Below are positions 1 to 5,896 of a DNA stretch of 9,487 bases, in pieces. The translations under genes were made by a program, and so were the position numbers. Source of the stretch: an uncultured Eubacteriaceae bacterium (GTDB taxonomy: Bacteria; Bacillota; Clostridia; Eubacteriales; Eubacteriaceae); NCBI GenBank assembly GCA_947625175.1, contig CANQNI010000054.1, positions 1 to 9,487 of the forward strand, written 5' to 3'. Position 1 is the stretch's first letter; every line of letters begins with the position of its first letter. The notes under the pieces are model-generated. The model was not told the origin of the DNA and did not search any database. It worked only from the letters and a program-made list of their open reading frames with translations.

Positions 1-794
1 GTTATAGTCCCACCTACTCCACCAGAAATCGCTTGAACACTAAAAGCCATTCTAAAAATCTGAACAATTCCCGGTCCTAAATTTCTAAAATTATATATTA
101 TAACGATTAATCCACAAGCAACATAAAATACTGCCATAAATGGAACTATTAATTCACAAACTCTTCCTATTGATTTAATTCCACCTAACAGAACTAATCC
201 GACTAAAATAACTAAGATTATTCCAATAAAAACAGGAGAAATATGTAAAGTAGAACTTAGAGCAGTTGAAATTGAATTGGCTTGAGTCATATTTCCAATT
301 CCAAAAGATGCTCCAATAGTAAAAATAGTAAATAAAATGGCTAAAATTTTTCCCAGCCACTTGATTTTAAAGCCTTGTTGAAGTGTATACATTGGACCAC
401 CGGCCATTTTACCTTCAGCATTAATAATTCGGAATTTAACAGCTAAAGTTGATTCAGCATATTTTGTTGAAAGGCCAAAAAATGCCGATAACCACATCCA
501 GACAACAGCTCCTGGTCCACCAAGAACCATAGCAGTTGCTACTCCAACTATATTTCCTGTTCCAATAGTAGCAGCAAGTGCTGTCATAAGAGAAGCAAAA
601 GGAGAAATATCTCCTTCGTCTTTAGAAGTATTCTCTTGTTTACTAAATACCTGTTTTAAAGCATATGGTAAATTTCGCCAAGGTAGAAATTTTAATCTGA
701 ATGTTAAATAAACCCCAGTACCAACGAGAAGCGTCAGCATTATTGGGCCCCAGACAAAATCATTAATAACTGATACAATCTCTTCAATTCTCAA
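1..794 (-). CDS. Sodium:alanine/glycine symporter, AGCS family (C-terminus cut by window edge)
   Basis: Secondary transporter of the inner membrane that imports alanine or glycine with Na+. The 264 visible residues carry AGCS hallmarks: GTGN at about 78-81, GGPGA at 92-96 followed by a Trp/Met-rich helix, TKYAE near 110-114, GGPMY near 132-136 and GNMTQAN near 167-173. Several long hydrophobic helices follow. Family members are usually about 450-480 residues, so roughly 190 C-terminal residues lie to the left of the window. I chose a TTG start at 794 because it is preceded by AGAGG at a 6-nt spacing and gives the usual N-terminus; no ATG fits. The start lies 17 nt after the malic enzyme stop, so the gene is probably last or late in that operon. 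Substrate (Ala versus Gly or another small neutral amino acid) cannot be decided. The family call is secure. Confidence 0.9.
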   Translation of the reverse strand, partial: MRIEEIVSVINDFVWGPIMLTLLVGTGVYLTFRLKFLPWRNLPYALKQVFSKQENTSKDEGDISPFASLMTALAATIGTGNIVGVATAMVLGGPGAVVWMWLSAFFGLSTKYAESTLAVKFRIINAEGKMAGGPMYTLQQGFKIKWLGKILAILFTIFTIGASFGIGNMTQANSISTALSSTLHISPVFIGIILVILVGLVLLGGIKSIGRVCELIVPFMAVFYVACGLIVIIYNFRNLGPGIVQIFRMAFSVQAISGGVGGTI

Positions 795-800
795 ATTTAT

Positions 801-805
801 CCTCT
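801..805 (-). promoter_or_regulatory. Ribosome binding site fixing the TTG start of the AGCS symporter
   Basis: Read on the minus strand this is AGAGG, followed by ATAAAT and then TTG. The 6-nt spacing supports the non-ATG start, and the site sits in the 17-nt gap behind malic enzyme. Confidence 0.55.
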
Positions 806-811
806 TCTCAT

Positions 812-1966
812 TTAATTTTCCCAGGCCTTTTTAACTGCTTGAGCGACTTTTGGAGTAACCCTAGAATCAAAAGGTTCTGGTAAGATATGATTTTCGTCCA
901 ATTCCTCTTCGGATAATACATCAGCAAGTGCAAAAGCAGCTGCTGTTTTCATGGCTTCTGTAATAGCTTCAGCTCTAGCATCTAATGCCCCTCTAAAGAC
1001 TCCAGGAAAAGCTAAAACATTGTTAATCTGATTAGGATAATCACTTCTTCCAGTTCCTACTATAAAAGCTCCAGCTTCCTTAGCCAGATTAGGATTAATT
1101 TCGGGATCAGGGTTGGCCATAGCAAAAATAATAGGCTTTTTATTCATTAATTTAACTTTTTCTTTATCTAAAATGTCTTTAATCGAAACTCCAATAAAAA
1201 CATCAGCACCATTAATTGCATCTTTCAGATCTCCAAGAATCTTACGGGGATTAGTAATTTCTGCTAACTCTTTTCTACTTTGATCTAACGTTAAATCTTC
1301 AGGATTTATTATTCCACGGGAATTTAAAATGATAATATCTTTAATACCTAAATTTAACAACATCTTGGCTATAGCAGTTCCAGCTGCTCCAGCACCGTTA
1401 ATAACAACTTTTAGATCTTCTAATTTAGTTTTTCTTAATTTATTAGCATTAATTAAAGCTGCTGAGGTGACTATAGCAGTTCCATGTTGATCGTCATGGA
1501 AAACTGGAATATTTAAATCTTTTATTAATTGCTCTTCAATTTCAAAACAACGTGGTGCTGAAATATCTTCGAGATTAATACCACCTATTCCTGGAGCTAA
1601 AATTTTAATAGTTTTTATTATTTCTTCTGTATCATTAGTATCCAGACAAATTGGAATAGCATCAATGCCAGCAAATTCATTAAATAAAACGGCTTTACCT
1701 TCCATAACGGGTAAAGCGGCTTTTGGACCAATATCACCAAGACCTAGAACTGCAGAACCATCTGTAATGATGGCTATAGTATTTCCTTTTCCTGTATATT
1801 TATAAACGTCTTCTTCATTTTCATAAATTTTCATACAAGGAGCTGCAACTCCAGGCGTATATGCTGTACTTAATTTGTCTTTACTGTCAACTTTAACTTT
1901 AGAGACAACTTTTAATTTCCCTTTAAGTTTTTCATGTTCTTCTAAAGCTTTCTTATTGTAATCCAT
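812..1966 (-). CDS. NAD(P)-dependent malic enzyme (oxaloacetate-decarboxylating, bacterial short type)
   Basis: Cytosolic enzyme that oxidatively decarboxylates malate to pyruvate and CO2 with reduction of NAD(P)+. At 384 residues it matches the short bacterial form (about 380-410) without the C-terminal phosphotransacetylase domain. Visible motifs: YTPGVA with catalytic Tyr36; MEGKA with general-base Lys91; the metal ligands Glu133/Asp134 in NLEDIS; HDDQHGT with Asp158/159; the Rossmann loop GAGAAG at 191-196; ANPDPE at 284-289; and NQINNVLAFPG near 312-322. The ATG at 1966 overlaps the end of the upstream Gx gene by 14 nt, and AGAGG and CGAGG lie just before it, inside that gene. This suggests translational coupling. 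The next gene downstream is an AGCS symporter. Cofactor preference (NAD or NADP) cannot be read safely. I see no defects. Confidence 0.95.
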   Translation of the reverse strand: MDYNKKALEEHEKLKGKLKVVSKVKVDSKDKLSTAYTPGVAAPCMKIYENEEDVYKYTGKGNTIAIITDGSAVLGLGDIGPKAALPVMEGKAVLFNEFAGIDAIPICLDTNDTEEIIKTIKILAPGIGGINLEDISAPRCFEIEEQLIKDLNIPVFHDDQHGTAIVTSAALINANKLRKTKLEDLKVVINGAGAAGTAIAKMLLNLGIKDIIILNSRGIINPEDLTLDQSRKELAEITNPRKILGDLKDAINGADVFIGVSIKDILDKEKVKLMNKKPIIFAMANPDPEINPNLAKEAGAFIVGTGRSDYPNQINNVLAFPGVFRGALDARAEAITEAMKTAAAFALADVLSEEELDENHILPEPFDSRVTPKVAQAVKKAWEN

Positions 1967-2456
1967 CCTCTAACCTCGGTAGATATTTTCTTAAAAATAC
2001 TAAAATTAAACCATTAAATAAACCCGTTAAAAATCCGATTATCATTAAATAAAATCCATATGAATAAAAAAGTGAAAATGTTTGCGTTACTAAGGTTGCT
2101 ACTAATAATTGACCTAAGTTATGACTTATTCCTCCAGTAATACTAATTAAGATTAAATTAAATTTATATCTATATAATATAATCATCAGGCTAAAACTGA
2201 CTAAAGCACCTGTTAAAGAATAAATAATACTGCTAAAACTTCCAAAGAGAAATCCAGCCAGTAAAACTCTAGCTAAAATAACCATTAAAATATCTTCAGG
2301 TTTATAATCCTGTAACATTAACAAGGTAACAATATTTGTTAGACCCAATTTGGCTCCAGGTACTGGAAATGGATTAGGAATTAAAGTTTCAATATAACTT
2401 AAGACTAAAGCTAAACATGTAAACAGACCAAGTCTAACAATTCTTCTCGTTTTCAC
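1953..2456 (-). CDS. Gx-family membrane protein (Hpre_diP_synt_I, 'heptaprenyl diphosphate synthase component I')
   Basis: Small integral membrane protein of 167 residues with about five hydrophobic segments. It belongs to the family named heptaprenyl diphosphate synthase component I or Gx transporter (PF07456). The signature is seen in PGAKLGLTN at 33-41 and SHNLGQL at 111-117. The fold resembles the substrate-binding membrane subunits of ECF-type transporters, so the enzymatic name is doubtful and a transport or membrane-assembly role is equally likely. The start is GTG at 2456, which overlaps the TGA of the NusG_II gene in a GTGA junction; GAGG lies 10 nt upstream. Its 3' end overlaps malic enzyme by 14 nt. 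The NusG_II-Gx pairing is common in Bacillota, often with a polyprenyl synthetase beside it. Here the expected neighbour is replaced by malic enzyme. Substrate unknown. Confidence 0.82.
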   Translation of the reverse strand: MKTRRIVRLGLFTCLALVLSYIETLIPNPFPVPGAKLGLTNIVTLLMLQDYKPEDILMVILARVLLAGFLFGSFSSIIYSLTGALVSFSLMIILYRYKFNLILISITGGISHNLGQLLVATLVTQTFSLFYSYGFYLMIIGFLTGLFNGLILVFLRKYLPRLEDGLQ

Positions 2457-2797
2457 TTTTGAACAACCTCAAATATTAATCCATGTGGAAGACAAGCTAT
2501 AGTCTCACCAACATTACTAATAGGACTTGAGTTTACACAAATTTGATTTGGACAATTAGCAGAGATAATATCTGCTGAACCATTTCTAATAACCAGAATA
2601 TTTTCTTCATCGGAAAAATTATAGGTTTTTTCTAGATCCTGATTTAAATTCAGTTCATCTATAACTTCATTATTTTTGGATACCCTAATAAATTTTCCTG
2701 GAACTCTAAAAGTATAAAAGAAAATAGCAGCAATAATAATAAATAAAATTATTAAAAGTAAAAGTATCCAGTCCTTTTTTTTAAATTTATTTATCAT
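2453..2797 (-). CDS. Membrane-anchored NusG domain II protein
   Basis: A 114-residue protein: a lysine-rich cytoplasmic start, one hydrophobic helix at about 10-29, then an extracytoplasmic NusG_II domain (PF07009). The domain is recognised by CPNQIC (Cys82, Cys87) followed by IACLPHG (Cys102) and a final beta strand. This is the family pattern, except that the residue after CLP is usually Asn and here is His. The molecular function of the standalone family is not established; the name reflects similarity to an inserted domain in some NusG proteins and does not imply a transcription role. It is the first visible gene of a four-gene minus-strand unit and is coupled to the Gx gene by a 4-nt overlap. 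The ATG at 2797 has no convincing Shine-Dalgarno, only A/T runs. The conserved Cys residues might form a disulfide or take part in redox or cofactor chemistry; this is inference. Confidence 0.8.
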   Translation of the reverse strand: MINKFKKKDWILLLLIILFIIIAAIFFYTFRVPGKFIRVSKNNEVIDELNLNQDLEKTYNFSDEENILVIRNGSADIISANCPNQICVNSSPISNVGETIACLPHGLIFEVVQK

Positions 2798-2813
2798 ATT
2801 TAATTTTTTTTTA

Positions 2814-2842
2814 TTGACAATAATTAATAATTTTTTTATACT
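2814..2842 (+). promoter_or_regulatory. Sigma-70-type promoter of tRNA-Leu
   Basis: TTGACA at 2814-2819 matches the -35 consensus exactly. A 17-nt spacer leads to TATACT at 2837-2842, five of six for the -10. The predicted start near 2849 lies about 12 nt before the mature tRNA. This is the strongest promoter visible in the window. It lies only 16 bp from the divergent NusG_II start codon. Confidence 0.8.
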
Positions 2843-2860
2843 TAAATTCTGAGTTTATTT

Positions 2861-2946
2861 GCGAGAGTGTTGGAACCGGAAGACAAGCGCGTTTCAGAGG
2901 CGCGTGCAAATTTTGCGTGTGGGTTCAAATCCCATCTCTCGCACCA
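2861..2946 (+). tRNA. tRNA-Leu, anticodon CAG
   Basis: An 86-nt class II tRNA with encoded CCA. The acceptor stem GCGAGAG (2861-2867) pairs with CTCTCGC (2936-2942), discriminator A2943, CCA 2944-2946. The D stem is TTG/CAA. The anticodon stem CGCGT/GCGCG (one T-G pair) holds loop TTCAGAG with CAG at 2895-2897, which reads CUG leucine codons. The long variable arm GCAA/TTGC is typical of Leu/Ser tRNAs, and the T arm has loop TTCAAAT. It is a lone tRNA with its own promoter upstream. No terminator hairpin is visible downstream, so some read-through into the flavodoxin operon is possible. Confidence 0.96.
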
Positions 2947-3006
2947 TTTATTTTAACCTTCTCATTTTCCCATATTCTTTTAACTTATATATTTTACTTA
3001 ATTTTT

Positions 3007-3034
3007 TTGAACTTGTTACATCTTTTGATAAAAT
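3007..3034 (+). promoter_or_regulatory. Probable promoter of the flavodoxin-lipoprotein-cellulase operon
   Basis: TTGAAC at 3007-3012 (four of six), a 16-nt spacer and TAAAAT at 3029-3034 (five of six). The -10 is preceded by TG at 3026-3027, which makes an extended -10 TGATAAAAT. The expected start near 3041 falls on a 10-bp palindrome, TAATCGATTA (3043-3052). The leader is about 38 nt. Confidence 0.5.
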
Positions 3035-3065
3035 ATTAAAAGTAATCGATTAAAATTTTGAAATT

Positions 3066-3071
3066 AAGGAG
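3066..3071 (+). promoter_or_regulatory. Strong Shine-Dalgarno fixing the TTG start of the flavodoxin gene
   Basis: AAGGAG is followed by seven bases and TTG at 3079. No ATG or GTG in frame is closer, and the TTG gives the exact flavodoxin N-terminus (first beta strand), so the non-ATG start is well supported. Confidence 0.7.
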
Positions 3072-3078
3072 TTAAAAA

Positions 3079-3561
3079 TTGAATAAAACTTTAGTAGCTT
3101 ATTTTTCAGTAACAGGAACAACAGCAAAGATAGCTGATCAGATCGCTACAGCCGCTGATGCTGCTTTATTTGAAATTGAACCGGTTATTCCTTATACAAG
3201 AGAAGATATTAACTGGAGAGATAACAATAGTCGTGCTAATAAAGAGCATGCTGATCAGAGTCTCCGGGTTGAAATTAAAGATAAAGTTGTAGGAATGGAA
3301 GATTACTCAACTTTAATTATCGGATTTCCAATATGGTGGCATACCTGTCCAAATATTATTAGAACTTTCTTAGATAGTTATGGACTAGATCATAAAAAAA
3401 TTGCTCTATTTGCAACATCTGGAGGTAGTGGCATTAGTCAAGCTGAAAAAGAATTAAAAGCTATTTGTCCTTCTTCAGTTGAATGGCTACCAGGAAAAGT
3501 ATTTAATAATAACCCTGGTAATGCAGTAATTAGACAATGGGTGAATTCTTTAGGTCTTTAA
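3079..3561 (+). CDS. Flavodoxin-family protein (Flavodoxin_4-like)
   Basis: Cytosolic flavoprotein of 160 residues predicted to bind FMN and carry electrons or reduce quinones/other acceptors. Strand VAYFS leads into the FMN-phosphate loop, Ser10 to Thr15 (SVTGTT). The second flavin loop is IGFPIWWHT at 81-89 with Trp86/Trp87. A third element, ATSGGSGIS at 112-120, completes the fold. Length and the WW motif fit the Flavodoxin_4 (PF12682) type found singly in Gram-positive genomes, rather than classic ferredoxin-replacing flavodoxins. The TTG start is supported by AAGGAG seven bases upstream. It is the first gene of an apparent operon: the lipoprotein gene begins one base after its stop. Redox partner unknown; the pairing with a secreted cellulase downstream gives no obvious metabolic link. 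Confidence 0.9.
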   Translation: MNKTLVAYFSVTGTTAKIADQIATAADAALFEIEPVIPYTREDINWRDNNSRANKEHADQSLRVEIKDKVVGMEDYSTLIIGFPIWWHTCPNIIRTFLDSYGLDHKKIALFATSGGSGISQAEKELKAICPSSVEWLPGKVFNNNPGNAVIRQWVNSLGL

Positions 3562-3562
3562 A

Positions 3563-3991
3563 TTGAAAAAACCAAGTCTTCTCATTTTATTAATTGGACT
3601 TTTATTATGTGTTACAGGATGCAGTAACAACAGTTCTGTTGAACCTATTGACCAGAAAGCTCTAATCGGAACCTGGCAGACGGAAAATGATGTTGAAAAA
3701 GCGACTTTAATTCTAAAAGAAGATAATTCTTTTAGTTTTGAAGGAACGGGTTTTGGTAACGAAGAACATAGTGAAGTTACCTTAACTGAATTGGGAAATT
3801 ATACTATTGAAGGAAATCAGTTAATTCTAAATATTGAAGATGTTAAAAGCAGCGGACTAGAATATGAAGATTTTCAAAGTGAGAATCTTGGAAATCTAGT
3901 ATTTTATATGGAATTAAGTGATGAAGATACTGAACTCAATTTAACTGAAGAAAGTGGAAGTGTTGCTTATAATTTCAAAAAAGTAACCTAG
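3563..3991 (+). CDS. Small lipoprotein with lipocalin-like domain
   Basis: A 142-residue exported lipoprotein. It has MKK, a hydrophobic stretch, then lipobox VTGC with lipidated Cys20, followed by a short Asn/Ser linker. The mature part starts with LIGTWQ (34-39), has alternating short strands and contains a GNYTIEGNQLIL segment. This pattern is typical of lipocalin-like or META/DUF5640-type beta-barrel lipoproteins of Gram-positive bacteria, whose ligands are mostly unknown. The domain is very acidic. The TTG start lies one base after the flavodoxin stop; a weak TAGG lies eight bases upstream inside that gene, so it is probably translated by coupling. The cellulase gene starts 10 nt after its stop. 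I cannot assign a function; a role at the cell surface beside the secreted cellulase is inference. Confidence 0.75.
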   Translation: MKKPSLLILLIGLLLCVTGCSNNSSVEPIDQKALIGTWQTENDVEKATLILKEDNSFSFEGTGFGNEEHSEVTLTELGNYTIEGNQLILNIEDVKSSGLEYEDFQSENLGNLVFYMELSDEDTELNLTEESGSVAYNFKKVT

Positions 3992-4001
3992 AAAGAGAAT
4001 A

Positions 4002-5813
4002 ATGAAACGTTTACTAAAATTTTTGTTATCTACTTTATTCTTTCTAATTAGCTTTACCGGACTTAATGTTTTAGCTGCTGATTCTGTTAGTTATAGTACC
4101 CATGTAGAAAATATAGGCTGGCAAAATTATTTTTCTGATGGTCAAACAGCTGGAACTACTGGAAAGGCTTTACAAATTGAAGCTATAAAAATACTAGTTA
4201 ACAATGGTTCTGATGAAGTTGAATATAGTACCCATGTAGAAAATATTGGTTGGACGGCACCAGTTAAAAACGATAATATCAGTGGAACAACAGGTAAATG
4301 TCTTCAGATTGAAGCTATTAATATTAAATTAAATGGTTCAATTGCTCAACGGTGTGACATTTATTACCGAACTCACGTAGCTGATGTAGGTTGGCTAGGA
4401 TGGGCTAAAAATGGAGAGAATGCTGGTACGGCTGGTGGAGCTAAACAAATGGAGGCTATTGAAATTGTTCTACTTCCAAAAGGAAATATGGCTCCTGGTA
4501 GTACTAATAATGCTTTTATTGATTTTAAAAATCAAAACAGTAGACCATCCCAAAGTGGACCACTTAAAGTGGTTGGTAATAAATTAACCAACCAAGCTGG
4601 AATACCAGTTCAATTACGTGGAGTTAGTACACATGGTTTAGCCTGGTTTCCAGAATATGTAAATCAACAATTATTTTATGAACTTCATAATAACTGGAAT
4701 GCCAACGTTGTCCGTTTAGCCCTATATACAGCTGAATATAATGGATACTGTACTGGTGGAGATCAAAATGCATTAAAAGGATTAGTAAAAGCAGGTATTG
4801 AATTTGCTTCTAATGCTGATATGTATGTTATTGTCGATTGGCACGTCTTAAATGATCAAAATCCAATGACTTATAAAGAACAAGCTAAGCAATATTTTAA
4901 TGAAATATCCAGTCAGTATAAGAATAATTCAAATATTATTTATGAAATTTGTAATGAACCTAATGGTGGAGTTGACTGGAATACTATAAAGAATTACGCT
5001 CTTGAAGTTATTCCAGTTATTAGAGCCAATGATCCTGATGCGGTTATCATTGTAGGAACTCCAACCTGGTCTCAAGATGTTGATCAAGCTGTTTTAAATC
5101 CAATTACTGAATATAATAATATTATGTACGCTTTTCATTTTTATGCGGCAACTCATAAAGATGATTTAAGAAATAAATTAATTAATGCTACGAATGCTGG
5201 ATTACCAATCTTTGTTTCTGAATTTGGAGTTTGTGATGCAAGTGGTAATGGTAATTTAGATTTAGATTCAGCTAATATTTGGATTAATACATTAAATAGT
5301 AACAATATTAGTTATGTATGTTGGAGTTTATGTAACAAACCAGAATCAGCTTCATTAATTAATAGTAATTGTAAAAAAATAAATGGTTTTGGTACTGAAG
5401 ATTTAACTACTGGAGGTCAGTGGTTAATAACTACTTTATCCTCTCCTGGTTTACCAGGTTCTAGTACACCGACTAATCCAGTACCTAATACTCCATCGAC
5501 TCAGCCAACTACTCCAAGCGGAAATTTAGATCATTCTTTAAAATTAGTTAATGAGTGGACTTCAGGAAACAGTTCATTTTATCAGTACGATATAACTATT
5601 ACAAATAACACATCAACTGATATAAGTAGTTGGGAAAAGACAATTCAGGCCAACCAAAATATTAAAGTAAATAATTACTGGAATTGTAAAATCCGAATAA
5701 ATGATAATTCATTAATAATTAGTAATGAAAATTACAATGGTTCATTAAATCCTGGTGAATCAACAACTATAGGATTAATTCTGGAAAGCAATCCTAATTT
5801 AATCTTAAATTAA
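4002..5813 (+). CDS. Secreted GH5 endoglucanase with three ChW repeats and a CBM2-like module
   Basis: Predicted extracellular beta-1,4-endoglucanase of 603 residues. Order: signal peptide 1-25 (cleavage likely after VLA); three clostridial hydrophobic-W (ChW) repeats at about 29-66, 73-110 and 119-157, each with THV..GW and an ending EAI; a Ser/Gly/Asn linker; a GH5 catalytic domain, subfamily 2-like, at about 186-480; a Pro/Thr/Ser linker at 481-507; and a C-terminal CBM2-like cellulose-binding domain at about 510-598 with Trp519, Trp544 and Trp560. Catalytic features: Arg206 in LRGVS; DWH at 279-281; acid/base Glu319 in CNEP; His379 and Tyr381; nucleophile Glu407 in VSEFG; Trp441. The ATG at 4002 has GAGA a few bases upstream. 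No LPXTG or dockerin is present, so surface retention, if any, would depend on the ChW repeats. It is the last gene of a three-gene operon and is followed by a strong terminator. Other beta-glucans could be substrates. Confidence 0.93.
   Translation: MKRLLKFLLSTLFFLISFTGLNVLAADSVSYSTHVENIGWQNYFSDGQTAGTTGKALQIEAIKILVNNGSDEVEYSTHVENIGWTAPVKNDNISGTTGKCLQIEAINIKLNGSIAQRCDIYYRTHVADVGWLGWAKNGENAGTAGGAKQMEAIEIVLLPKGNMAPGSTNNAFIDFKNQNSRPSQSGPLKVVGNKLTNQAGIPVQLRGVSTHGLAWFPEYVNQQLFYELHNNWNANVVRLALYTAEYNGYCTGGDQNALKGLVKAGIEFASNADMYVIVDWHVLNDQNPMTYKEQAKQYFNEISSQYKNNSNIIYEICNEPNGGVDWNTIKNYALEVIPVIRANDPDAVIIVGTPTWSQDVDQAVLNPITEYNNIMYAFHFYAATHKDDLRNKLINATNAGLPIFVSEFGVCDASGNGNLDLDSANIWINTLNSNNISYVCWSLCNKPESASLINSNCKKINGFGTEDLTTGGQWLITTLSSPGLPGSSTPTNPVPNTPSTQPTTPSGNLDHSLKLVNEWTSGNSSFYQYDITITNNTSTDISSWEKTIQANQNIKVNNYWNCKIRINDNSLIISNENYNGSLNPGESTTIGLILESNPNLILN
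4086..4472 (+). repeat. Three tandem ChW protein repeats in the cellulase gene
   Basis: Units at about 4086-4199, 4218-4331 and 4356-4472. Units 1 and 2 start 132 nt apart (44 codons) and share an identical 23-nt core (4092-4114 and 4224-4246); the next seven bases differ at only two positions. Unit 3 is diverged at DNA level but keeps the THV, GW and EAI pattern. This suggests units 1 and 2 arose by a recent internal duplication or are held together by gene conversion. Confidence 0.85.
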
Positions 5814-5815
5814 AT

Positions 5816-5880
5816 AAAACCTCTTATCTTAGTTAAATCGATTCCTGTGAATCTTTATCTAGATAAGAGGTTTTTATTTA
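5816..5880. terminator. Bidirectional terminator with a long, nested hairpin
   Basis: A perfect 14-bp stem (5816-5829 with 5861-5874) closes a 31-nt loop. The loop holds a second 5-bp hairpin, GATTC (5840-5844) with GAATC (5849-5853) and a 4-nt loop. On the plus strand the stem runs into TTTTTATTT; on the minus strand it runs into TTTTATTT. It therefore suits both the cellulase operon and the convergent aspS. The large loop is unusual for a simple intrinsic terminator. Confidence 0.85.
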
Positions 5881-5896
5881 CATTCAATTAAATAAA

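Noticed and set aside
175..360. Minus-strand open frame of 61 codons rich in Tyr/Phe/Asn
   Set aside because: It lies inside the AGCS symporter gene in another frame; the symporter frame is clearly the coding one.
2793..2820. Minus-strand TTGTCA, 16-nt spacer, TATGAT resembling a promoter for the NusG_II operon
   Set aside because: The -10 box would overlap the ATG at 2797, so transcription would begin inside the gene; no alternative start with a Shine-Dalgarno follows.
2859..3053. Plus-strand open frame of 64 codons
   Set aside because: It runs through the tRNA-Leu gene and its flank; the encoded peptide is a by-product of the tRNA sequence.
5836..5843. AATCGATT, a second copy of the core of the palindrome near 3044-3051
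   Set aside because: An 8-bp palindrome of this composition is expected by chance roughly every few tens of kilobases in AT-rich DNA, and this copy lies in a terminator loop, so no regulatory pairing is claimed.
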